Shown piece by piece: positions 1-4,952 of a DNA stretch of 8,107 nucleotides; within the stretch, counting starts at the first letter, position 1; every line of letters begins with the position of its first letter. Below the pieces are notes generated by a model. It did no database searches, had not been told where the DNA came from, and saw only the letters and a program-made list of their open reading frames with translations. The DNA lies in contig JAUJMI010000153.1 of assembly GCA_030446945.1 (NCBI GenBank), positions 1 to 8,107 of the forward strand, given 5' to 3'. The position numbers were made by a program, and so were the translations under genes. This stretch comes from Longimicrobium sp. (GTDB taxonomy: Bacteria > Gemmatimonadota > Gemmatimonadetes > Longimicrobiales > Longimicrobiaceae).

Positions 1-162
1 GGGCGGCTGGGGGGGGGTACGGGCGCGCGCGCGCCGCGCGGGTGCGTGGCGCCCTATTCCGGCGCCAATGGCATCGCGTACACCCGGTCGGGTGTCGTGG
101 TGGCGCCCAGCCCCCCCATCCCCGCGGCCGCCCCCCGCGCCAACCTGGCGCCCCTGTTCTGA
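1..162 (+). CDS. Possible 3' end of an unidentified gene (partial)
   Basis: Frame 1 is open from the window edge to a TGA at 160-162. From about position 46 nearly every codon ends in G or C (exceptions: TAT, AAT, GGT), which is higher than the background and suggests coding. The tail contains GANGIAY and a Pro/Ala-rich end closing with APLF. The first 15 codons (Gly/Arg-rich, including a run of nine G) do not look like ordinary protein, so the true gene could start within the window, be frameshifted, or not exist. I recognise no family. If real, it converges with terC across the palindrome-rich spacer. Confidence 0.3.
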   Translation, partial: GRLGGGTGARAPRGCVAPYSGANGIAYTRSGVVVAPSPPIPAAAPRANLAPLF

Positions 163-247
163 GGGGGGGGGGGCCGGGGCAGCCACGCGGGGCGGGCCCA
201 TACGGGGTTTGGGTGCCGGGGGCGGGCGGCGGCGCAGCGTTGGGCAC

Positions 248-267
248 GGGCGCGATGAATCGCGCCC
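248..267. repeat. REP-like palindrome 1
   Basis: The arm GGGCGCGA (248-255) pairs perfectly with TCGCGCCC (260-267) around a TGAA loop. It is followed by CTAC, so the unit resembles the GTAGGGGCG-type palindromes scattered between genes in many high-GC bacteria. There is no T-tract, so it is unlikely to be an intrinsic terminator. Confidence 0.5.
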
Positions 268-310
268 CTACCGGATCCGTGCGTGAGGCAAGGATCGAGG
301 CGGGGCGAGG

Positions 311-330
311 GGGGCAGACAGCTCTGCCCC
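311..330. repeat. REP-like palindrome 2
   Basis: The arm GGGGCAGA (311-318) pairs perfectly with TCTGCCCC (323-330) around CAGC. It is the second of four palindromes in a row in the spacer downstream of terC. There is no T-tract on either strand. Confidence 0.5.
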
Positions 331-361
331 TGCGAGACATCGGTGCGCGGGGCGGGGAGGC

Positions 362-375
362 GCGTGGCGCCACGC
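362..375. repeat. 14-bp perfect palindrome
   Basis: GCGTGGCGCCACGC is a perfect palindrome with no spacer. It could be a protein-binding site or part of the adjacent repeat. The half-site GCGTGGCGCC recurs near positions 45 and 2868, which may be chance at this base composition. Confidence 0.4.
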
Positions 376-381
376 ATCCAC

Positions 382-438
382 GCCCCCTCTCCCGATAACG
401 TGAGGGCGGAGCCCTCTCCTGTTATCGGGAGAGGGGGC
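382..438. repeat. Nested inverted repeat (18-bp outer, 6-bp inner stem)
   Basis: The outer arms GCCCCCTCTCCCGATAAC (382-399) and its exact complement (421-438) are 18 bp and perfect. The 21-base interval holds a second hairpin, GAGGGC (402-407) with GCCCTC (411-416) around GGA. The element sits 33 bases beyond the terC stop in the direction of terC transcription, so it would fold in the 3' end of that message. Neither side has a T-tract, so a stabilising 3' stem-loop or an interspersed repeat is more likely than a classical terminator. Confidence 0.65.
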
Positions 439-471
439 AGGCGAGTGTAACGAGCCGGGGGTGAGGGCCCC

Positions 472-1545
472 CTAGCGCCGTCCCGACCCCAGCGTCTCCT
501 CGTCGTCGGCGATCATGTTCTCGTTGCGGTCGTCGGGAAGGATCGGGCGCTCGGGGTCGTCGCCCTGGTCGAGCGGGTTGTGAGTGACCTCCGGGTTCTC
601 CTCCAGCACCTTGGGGAACATCAGCGAGCCGGCCACGGAGAGCACCAGCACCCCGGCCACCACGCCCAACGACAGCGCGATCGGGATGTGATAGACGCCC
701 GAGAGCAGCATCTTCACCCCGATGAACACCAGCACGATCGACAACCCCAGCTTGAGCAGGTGGAACTTGTCGATCACCCCCGCCAGCAGGAAGTAGAGCG
801 ACCGCAGGCAGAGGATGGCGAAGACGTTGGAGGTGAAGACCAGGAACGGGTCGCGGGTGACGGCAAAGATCGCCGGGATGGAGTCCACCGCGAAGATCAG
901 GTCGGTGGTCTCCACCAGCACGAGCACGACGAAGAGCGGCGTCGCCACGTTCCTCATCTTCCCGGCCACCTCTTCGCGCACGAAGAAGCTCTGCCCGTGG
1001 TACACCGGCGAAACGGGAAAGTAGCGGCGCATCAGCTTGAGCGCCGGGTTGGACTCCGGCTCGATGTCCATCTCGTCCTGCGTGGCCATCCGGATGCCGG
1101 TGAAGACCAGGAACGCGCCGAAGACGTAGATGATCCAGTGGAAGCGCTCGATGAGGAGCGCGCCGGCGCCGATCATGGCGCCGCGCATCACCAGCGCGCC
1201 CAGCACGCCCCAGAACAACACCCGGTGCTGATACTTGGGCGGGACCTTGAAGTACGAGAAGAGGAGTACGAAAACGAAGATGTTGTCGACCGAAAGGGCC
1301 AGCTCGATCAGGTAGCCGGTCACGAATTCCAGCGCGGCCCCCTTCCCCTGCACGCCCAACGGGAGCCATCCCCAGGCGATCCCGGAGGCGAAGACCATCG
1401 CCAGGACCACCGTGAGCGCGGTCCAGCGGGCCGCCTCCCTGGGCGCCACCACATGGGCCGTGCGGTTGAACACGCCCAGGTCGATGGCGAGCATCACCAG
1501 GACGAAGACCAGGAAGCCGACCCACGGCCAAACGGATTCTGACAA
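472..1545 (-). CDS. TerC/Alx-family integral membrane protein, probable Mn2+ exporter
   Basis: A polytopic inner-membrane protein of the TerC family (357 aa from the start chosen). The two family signatures are present: an acidic helix with E81, D87 and N88 (ELALSVDN), and a second with E211, D214 and D220 (VETTDLIFAVDS). These acidic membrane residues are thought to carry divalent metal ions. A hydrophilic loop between the halves and a charged C-terminal tail are normal for Alx-like members. I place the start at the TTG at 1545-1543 because GGGAGAAG (1557-1550) lies seven bases from its GGAG core. An upstream in-frame TTG at 1590 would add 15 residues (MFWTPARGREHGRSV) that look unlike protein and would include the Shine-Dalgarno sequence. 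The gene is single, with its own promoter and a yybP-ykoY riboswitch in the leader. In known cases that RNA controls manganese efflux genes including alx. This supports Mn2+ export rather than tellurite resistance. Confidence 0.93.
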   Translation of the reverse strand: MSESVWPWVGFLVFVLVMLAIDLGVFNRTAHVVAPREAARWTALTVVLAMVFASGIAWGWLPLGVQGKGAALEFVTGYLIELALSVDNIFVFVLLFSYFKVPPKYQHRVLFWGVLGALVMRGAMIGAGALLIERFHWIIYVFGAFLVFTGIRMATQDEMDIEPESNPALKLMRRYFPVSPVYHGQSFFVREEVAGKMRNVATPLFVVLVLVETTDLIFAVDSIPAIFAVTRDPFLVFTSNVFAILCLRSLYFLLAGVIDKFHLLKLGLSIVLVFIGVKMLLSGVYHIPIALSLGVVAGVLVLSVAGSLMFPKVLEENPEVTHNPLDQGDDPERPILPDDRNENMIADDEETLGSGRR

Positions 1546-1549
1546 AACG

Positions 1550-1557
1550 CTTCTCCC
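1550..1557 (-). promoter_or_regulatory. Ribosome binding site deciding the terC TTG start
   Basis: On the minus strand GGGAGAAG precedes TTG at 1545 with good spacing. A 6-bp hairpin (CCCGCC 1563-1568 with GGCGGG 1573-1578) lies just upstream and may influence access to the site. Confidence 0.6.
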
Positions 1558-1641
1558 GTGCTCCCGCCCTCTGGCGGGGGTCCAAAACAAGGGGCGACAC
1601 CCCCGTCACGAGGCCCCCGCTCTCGCAACGGGGTCCCGCGA

Positions 1642-1765
1642 CGAAGGTCTCGCCCTGACGTGGCGCGCGTGGCGCCGCTATCCCGGCCGGACCGTGCGGA
1701 GCTCTCGCCCCGCAGTCTTGACGATCCGGCCGCCGGGTGTCTCCCCGGTGGACTACTCCCCTTCG
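1642..1765 (-). ncRNA. yybP-ykoY (Mn2+) riboswitch aptamer
   Basis: A cis-regulatory RNA in the terC leader that senses Mn2+ in characterised members. Read on the minus strand, it begins with the family's hallmark GAAGGGGAGTAGTC (1764-1751) and ends with GGCGAGACCTTCG (1654-1642). P1 closes perfectly: CGAAGG (1765-1760) pairs with CCTTCG (1647-1642). Between them lie a P2 hairpin (CCGGG/CCCGG), the conserved loop sequence ATCGTCA, a 7-bp stem GGCCGGA/TCCGGCC enclosing an inner hairpin, and a GGCGC/GCGCC hairpin. The conserved GGGGAGTAG and GCGAGACC segments form the metal-binding docked loops in known structures. The expression platform is in 1546-1641. I see short GC hairpins there but no convincing terminator, so control could be translational. 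It sits about six bases after the predicted transcription start. Confidence 0.93.
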
Positions 1766-1777
1766 ATGTGTGCGCGC

Positions 1778-1806
1778 AAGGTACTCAGCAAGCGGCGGGC
1801 CGTCAA
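1778..1806 (-). promoter_or_regulatory. Predicted housekeeping promoter of the terC leader
   Basis: On the minus strand the -35 TTGACG (1806-1801) is separated by exactly 17 bp from the -10 TACCTT (1783-1778). Start of transcription would be near 1771, just ahead of the riboswitch P1 stem at 1765. The -35 matches five of six consensus bases and the -10 only three, but spacing and placement fit well. Confidence 0.6.
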
Positions 1807-1885
1807 ACTGCGGGGTAACGGGGAACGGGAACACCGCCTGGTGGACGCTCCGGCGTGGGTAGCCGGGTTGCGTCTCGCATGCCGC

Positions 1886-1897
1886 CGCGGATCCGCG
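1886..1897. repeat. 12-bp palindrome in the HD-gene/terC spacer
   Basis: CGCGGATCCGCG is perfectly self-complementary. It lies 14 bases beyond the HD-gene stop in its transcription direction, with no T-tract. A role in 3' end formation is possible but unproven. Confidence 0.3.
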
Positions 1898-1910
1898 ACC
1901 CTCTGACGTT

Positions 1911-2528
1911 TCAACCGTTCCCCGTTCCCCGTTCCCCGTTCCCCAGAACGTACCCCCGCTCGCACGCCTCCTCGATCGCCCGCTCCACCCACGGCCACAC
2001 GCCGGGCGCGCCCTCCCGGATGGGAGCCATGCGGCGGAGGACCTGCGCGTGGGTGATGCCGTGCAGCTTCCAGGTGCCGCCGCCGCTGTTGAAGTTCACC
2101 AGGAGCGGCTGCAGGCGGTCCAGGGCGATGGCGAAGCGGGCGTCCGGAGTCACGCCGGCCTCGAACTCCTCCCACAGCGCGCGCATCTCTGCGGCCTGGT
2201 CGGGCGGCAGGACGCCGAAGAGGCGCTCGGCCGCGCGCGTCTCGCGCTCCTCCTTGTCCAGGTTGGCGCCGGCGTCGTAGCAAAAGGTGTCGCCCGCGTC
2301 GATCTCCACGATGTCGTGCACCAGTGCCATGCGCAACACGCGCAGGAGGTCCGTGCCGGCGGGGGCGTGCTCGGCCAGCGCCAGGGCGGCGAGGGCGAGG
2401 TGCCACGAGTGCTCCGCGCTGTTCTCGCGCCGGGAGCCGTCGATCAGCGAGGTCTGGCGGAGGACTCCCTTGAGGCGGTCCACCTCCACGATGAAGGCGA
2501 GCTGGCGCGAGAGGCGTTCGTCGGTCAC
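1911..2528 (-). CDS. HD-domain metal-dependent phosphohydrolase (YfbR/HDDC2-like)
   Basis: A 205-residue HD_3-type protein. Related enzymes (E. coli YfbR, yeast/human HDDC2) remove the 5' phosphate from deoxynucleoside monophosphates; that exact substrate is inferred. The metal-binding set is visible: H40 in ENSAEHSW, H71-D72 in LVHDIVEID, E75 and D77 nearby, and D137 in IALDRLQP. The start is GTG, sharing GTGA with the stop of the upstream thioesterase gene. A Shine-Dalgarno-like GAGGGG (2543-2538) lies nine bases before it, so the two genes are probably translationally coupled. The last ten residues come from a heptamer tandem repeat and look like a late addition: the helical part of the family fold ends around ERGYVL. 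No terminator follows; the terC promoter begins about 105 bases further on. Confidence 0.88.
   Translation of the reverse strand: MTDERLSRQLAFIVEVDRLKGVLRQTSLIDGSRRENSAEHSWHLALAALALAEHAPAGTDLLRVLRMALVHDIVEIDAGDTFCYDAGANLDKEERETRAAERLFGVLPPDQAAEMRALWEEFEAGVTPDARFAIALDRLQPLLVNFNSGGGTWKLHGITHAQVLRRMAPIREGAPGVWPWVERAIEEACERGYVLGNGERGTGNG
1916..1943. repeat. Tandem 7-bp repeat, four copies of CGTTCCC
   Basis: Four exact head-to-tail copies (1916-1922, 1923-1929, 1930-1936, 1937-1943). A diverged version, GGGGAACGGGAAC, lies at 1820-1832. The array encodes the last residues of the HD protein (GNGERGTGNG) and ends at its TGA. A heptamer is not a multiple of three, so any change in copy number shifts the frame and changes this C-terminus. 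G-rich on the minus strand, it might also form unusual DNA or RNA structure. Confidence 0.8.
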
Positions 2529-3034
2529 GGCTCGATCCCCTCGTCTTCGGCCTCGGCCTCGCGGCGGTCGCGGCGGCGCTCCGCCATCTCGTGAAGGCGG
2601 CGGTCCTCGTCCGTCTCCAGGATCAGCGGCGGGACCGGGGCGGGCTTGCCGTTCAGCATGTCGAGCGCGACGTAGGTCAGGAAGCAGCGGTTGGTGGTGC
2701 GCCGCTTACCCGACTCGATCTGCTCCGCCTCCACGGTCACCATCACCTCCATCGAGGTGCGCCCCACGCGGATCAGCCGACCGTGCGCCTCCACGAAGTC
2801 GTTGGCGTACACCGGCTCGCGGAACTCCACGCGGTCCACCATCACCGTCACCACGGGCATGCGCGCGTGGCGCCGCGCCACCACGCCCCCCGCCTTGTCC
2901 ACCAGCGCCAGGATCTCCCCGCCGAAGACGTTGCCGTGGTGGTTGAGCTGGTCCGGCATCATGCTCTCCGAGAGCGTGGACGCGGACTCGCGCGGCGTCT
3001 TCCCCGCCGGCCTGTTGTCTTCGTTGTCGGGCAT
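2525..3034 (-). CDS. Acyl-CoA thioesterase, hotdog fold (YciA/BACH-like)
   Basis: A cytosolic thioesterase that hydrolyses acyl-CoA to free acid and CoA; chain-length preference cannot be told. From the ATG at 3034 it is 169 aa with one hotdog domain at about 18-140. The signature N31-H-H-G34-N-V-F-G-G39 followed by the helix containing D46 (ILALVDKAGG) matches the active-site Asn/Asp arrangement of YciA-type enzymes. The C-terminus is a charged helix rich in Arg and Glu (RRRDRREAEAEDE). A TTG at 3070 in the same frame would add 12 residues. I prefer the ATG because a TACACT box at 3080-3075 would place the mRNA start close to that TTG. Neither start has a clear Shine-Dalgarno sequence. It is first in a two-gene operon with the HD hydrolase. 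Confidence 0.88.
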   Translation of the reverse strand: MPDNEDNRPAGKTPRESASTLSESMMPDQLNHHGNVFGGEILALVDKAGGVVARRHARMPVVTVMVDRVEFREPVYANDFVEAHGRLIRVGRTSMEVMVTVEAEQIESGKRRTTNRCFLTYVALDMLNGKPAPVPPLILETDEDRRLHEMAERRRDRREAEAEDEGIEP

Positions 3035-3115
3035 CTGGATCGCTGCGGTTTCGAGGGCTTTTTGCGTCAACGACAGTGTAGCGCCCCACCCGCCTGGCGG
3101 CTACGTGGCGGACGC

Positions 3116-3146
3116 TTGACTTGTGGATCCGAGGTGATGATATGTA
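3116..3146 (+). promoter_or_regulatory. Predicted promoter of the vapBC operon
   Basis: The -35 TTGACT (3116-3121) matches consensus at five of six positions. A -10 falls within GATATGTATAC about 17-19 bp downstream, though no hexamer is a clean TATAAT. The -10 overlaps the first operator-like repeat, the expected geometry for repression by the antitoxin. Confidence 0.5.
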
Positions 3147-3174
3147 TACAGATTGACCGGCGTATCCATACAGA
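3141..3174 (+). promoter_or_regulatory. Paired operator-like repeats upstream of vapB
   Basis: TATGTATACAGA (3141-3152) and TATCCATACAGA (3163-3174) match at 10 of 12 positions and start 22 bp apart, about two helical turns. Each contains an imperfect palindrome (TGTATACA and GTATCCATAC). They lie between the -10 and the Shine-Dalgarno sequence of vapB. Ribbon-helix-helix antitoxins normally bind such short paired sites to repress their own operon. Confidence 0.6.
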
Positions 3175-3186
3175 AGGAAGGTCCAC

Positions 3187-3453
3187 ATGGCGACCACGAA
3201 GAAGACCGGGGGCAGGAAGACCGTTCGGAACGACGAAGGGCGCATCCGCCGCAAGAACATGAACATGGACCAGGACAAGCTGGACCGGCTGGTGGAGATC
3301 CTCGGGGCCGCTTCCGAGACGGAAGCGATCGAACGCCTGATGGACGAGGCGCTCCTGCGGCACGAGCTGGTGGAAGGGGTTCGGCGCGTGGCGGGCAAGG
3401 GCGGGGTGGAGAACTACTTTCCGGACGGGTCGTTCGACGGTTGGGCCGCGTGA
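3187..3453 (+). CDS. Antitoxin of a VapBC-type pair (ribbon-helix-helix-like)
   Basis: An 88-residue protein expected to bind DNA as a dimer and neutralise the PIN toxin encoded next. The N-terminus is basic (K5, K6, R10, K11, R14). The core RRKNMNMDQDKLDRLVEIL (21-39) followed by SETEAIERLMDEALLRHEL (43-61) has the short strand-helix-helix look of VapB antitoxins, where KNMNMD would be the DNA-contacting strand. The tail (GVENYFPDGSFDGW) probably lies in the toxin groove, as in other VapB proteins. The Shine-Dalgarno AAGGAAGG (3174-3181) is five bases before the ATG. The stop overlaps the toxin GTG (GTGA). Calling it vapB rests mainly on its partner; the RHH assignment is by pattern, not by database match. 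Confidence 0.82.
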   Translation: MATTKKTGGRKTVRNDEGRIRRKNMNMDQDKLDRLVEILGAASETEAIERLMDEALLRHELVEGVRRVAGKGGVENYFPDGSFDGWAA

Positions 3454-3908
3454 CCGAGTACACCGTCGACACGAACCTCTACATCCGCGCGCTGCGCGAC
3501 GAGAGAGCGGCGTCCGGGTTGGAGCGGTTCCTCAGCGAGCACGCTCCTCGGAGCTATCTCCACTCGGTGGTGCTGCACGAACTTCTCGTCGGCGCAACGA
3601 CGCCGAAGTGGGTCTCGACGATCGAAAACGCGATCGCGGAGCCTCTCGTGCGGCGGCGCAGGCTGGTCACGCCTTCGCACCGGAGCTGGCAGGATGCGGG
3701 CGCGGCCCTCGCGCAGCTCGCCTCGGCCAAGAAGCTGGAGCTTCAGTCAGTCCCCCGCTCATTCGTCCACGATGCCCTGATCGCCGCGTCCTGCGGCGAA
3801 GCCGGCGTGACGCTCGTCACCGAGAACGGGCGCGACTTCGAGCGCCTCCGCACGGTGATCCGCTTCCAGTTCGTCGCTCCGTGGCCGAACGGAGACGCCG
3901 GTTCGTAG
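3450..3908 (+). CDS. PIN-domain ribonuclease toxin (VapC-like)
   Basis: A 152-residue PIN-domain protein, the probable endoribonuclease toxin of the pair. The four acidic PIN positions are visible: D7 in YTVDTNLYI, E44 in VVLHELLVGA, D108 in FVHDALIAA, and D129 in TENGRDFERL. Together they would bind the Mg2+/Mn2+ of the active site, so the toxin looks intact. The cellular RNA target is unknown. The GTG start shares GTGA with the antitoxin stop and has no Shine-Dalgarno sequence of its own, implying translation coupled to the antitoxin. The last 150 bases are antisense to the 3' end of the leftward membrane-protein gene. Confidence 0.88.
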   Translation: MTEYTVDTNLYIRALRDERAASGLERFLSEHAPRSYLHSVVLHELLVGATTPKWVSTIENAIAEPLVRRRRLVTPSHRSWQDAGAALAQLASAKKLELQSVPRSFVHDALIAASCGEAGVTLVTENGRDFERLRTVIRFQFVAPWPNGDAGS

Positions 3909-4952
3909 CGCGTGCGCGGCGTTCTCTCGGTACAACCGCGCGGCGCCGTGGGCGTACGGGACCAGGAGAAGGGCGAGGAGGAGCGCGAAGTTGACGGCGG
4001 CGAAGGCGGTGCGCAGGACCACGCCGCGGTGCAGGGCGATGGGCGGCTGGTAGACGCGCCCGGGGCCCTCCAGCAGGAAGACGACGAGCGCGGCGTGGAT
4101 GGGGGTGTGGCCGATCACCTCCACCTTTCCGAACACCAGCGTGGTCGTAAAGAAGACGAGGGTGATGACCAGCGCCAGCGGACGCTGCAGGAGGTTGATG
4201 ATCAGCAGGTAGCCCAGCGAGAACTCCACGAACGCAGCCGCCAGCAGGAAGAAGCTCAGCGGGAGTCCCAGCGACAGCTGCGGGTTCTGCTCCAGGACGT
4301 ACAGGCCCCACTGCGGGTACACCATCTTCTCCAGCGCCACCCAGCAGAGCGAGAAGCCCACCGAAGCGTACAGCGCCGGGAGCCCCGTACCGCGGATCTT
4401 GCGCTCCCCCGCCCCGCTCACCGCCAGGAAGTACCCGATCCCCGCGTAGACCACGTAGTCCAGCATGTGGAACGGCCCGAAGCGGAAGACGCCGCTCGCG
4501 TAGAGCACCATCAGCCCCGCGCCGGCCACGGGCACCGTGCGGTCGAAGAGGAGGAGGCAGGCGAGCGCGAACTGGAACCATCCCAGCCACCCCTCCGTCA
4601 CCCGCAGCTCGGGCGCGAGCATCGCGTCCGCCTGCCACGATAGGAGGAGCGCCGCCCCGGCCCCGATGCGCATCACCAGCACCGCGCGGTCGCTGCGCGA
4701 CGAGAGCCATTCGTTGACGCGCCGGTACGCGGCGAGCTCCGCCAGCCGCCGGTCCAGGAGCACCATTGCCGCGATGGTGCCCATGCTCAGCAGCGCCAGG
4801 GCGAAGAAGGTGGGCGTGAGCACCTCCCCCGCGGTGCGCGGCCGGTCGGCGAAGGAGAAGCGGCTGAACCACTTCACGTGCGCCCACGCCGGATGCGCCG
4901 TGGCCGCCACCAGCAGCAGCGCGGGCGCGACCGCCCTCGCCGCCGCGCTCAC
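3759..4952 (-). CDS. DoxX-like polytopic membrane protein with signal peptide
   Basis: A 397-residue membrane protein of unknown function. Residues 8-24 form a signal-like hydrophobic stretch ending AHPAWA, so cleavage would expose HVKWF. Then come about eight membrane segments, roughly at 45-66, 90-108, 123-136, 140-155, 163-179, 192-207, 230-255 and 259-274, with further hydrophobic stretches at 285-295 and 312-333. The stretch around VALEKMVYPQWG (205-216) is reminiscent of DoxX-type proteins. His162, Asp165, Glu208, Glu243, His282 and His286 are polar residues in or next to membrane segments and might bind metal or a cofactor. The start is GTG, overlapping the stop of the PhzF-RidA gene (GTGA), so the two are probably one operon. 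Residues 349-397 are hydrophilic, follow the last membrane segment, and are encoded entirely antisense to vapC. Confidence 0.72.
   Translation of the reverse strand: MSAAARAVAPALLLVAATAHPAWAHVKWFSRFSFADRPRTAGEVLTPTFFALALLSMGTIAAMVLLDRRLAELAAYRRVNEWLSSRSDRAVLVMRIGAGAALLLSWQADAMLAPELRVTEGWLGWFQFALACLLLFDRTVPVAGAGLMVLYASGVFRFGPFHMLDYVVYAGIGYFLAVSGAGERKIRGTGLPALYASVGFSLCWVALEKMVYPQWGLYVLEQNPQLSLGLPLSFFLLAAAFVEFSLGYLLIINLLQRPLALVITLVFFTTTLVFGKVEVIGHTPIHAALVVFLLEGPGRVYQPPIALHRGVVLRTAFAAVNFALLLALLLVPYAHGAARLYRENAAHALRTGVSVRPRSDELEADHRAEALEVAPVLGDERHAGFAAGRGDQGIVDE

Larger units (their letters stand above)
163..471. other. Palindrome-rich intergenic stretch, no gene
   Basis: About 310 bases between a possible rightward gene end and the terC stop. 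It opens with an 11-G run (163-173) and then holds successive perfect palindromes at 248-267, 311-330, 362-375 and 382-438. No reading frame here resembles a protein. Convergent 3' ends are the usual location of REP/BIME-type elements, so this is most likely a cluster of interspersed palindromic repeats. Whether copies occur elsewhere in the genome cannot be seen here. Confidence 0.6.

Noticed and set aside
422..1834. 470-codon minus-strand frame overlapping terC and its leader
   Set aside because: It is Arg/Gly-rich with no domain, runs through the riboswitch, and competes with an unambiguous TerC protein in another frame.
3075..3080. TACACT on the minus strand as a -10 box for the thioesterase operon
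   Set aside because: No -35 can be found at 16-18 bp. I used it only as weak support for the ATG start.
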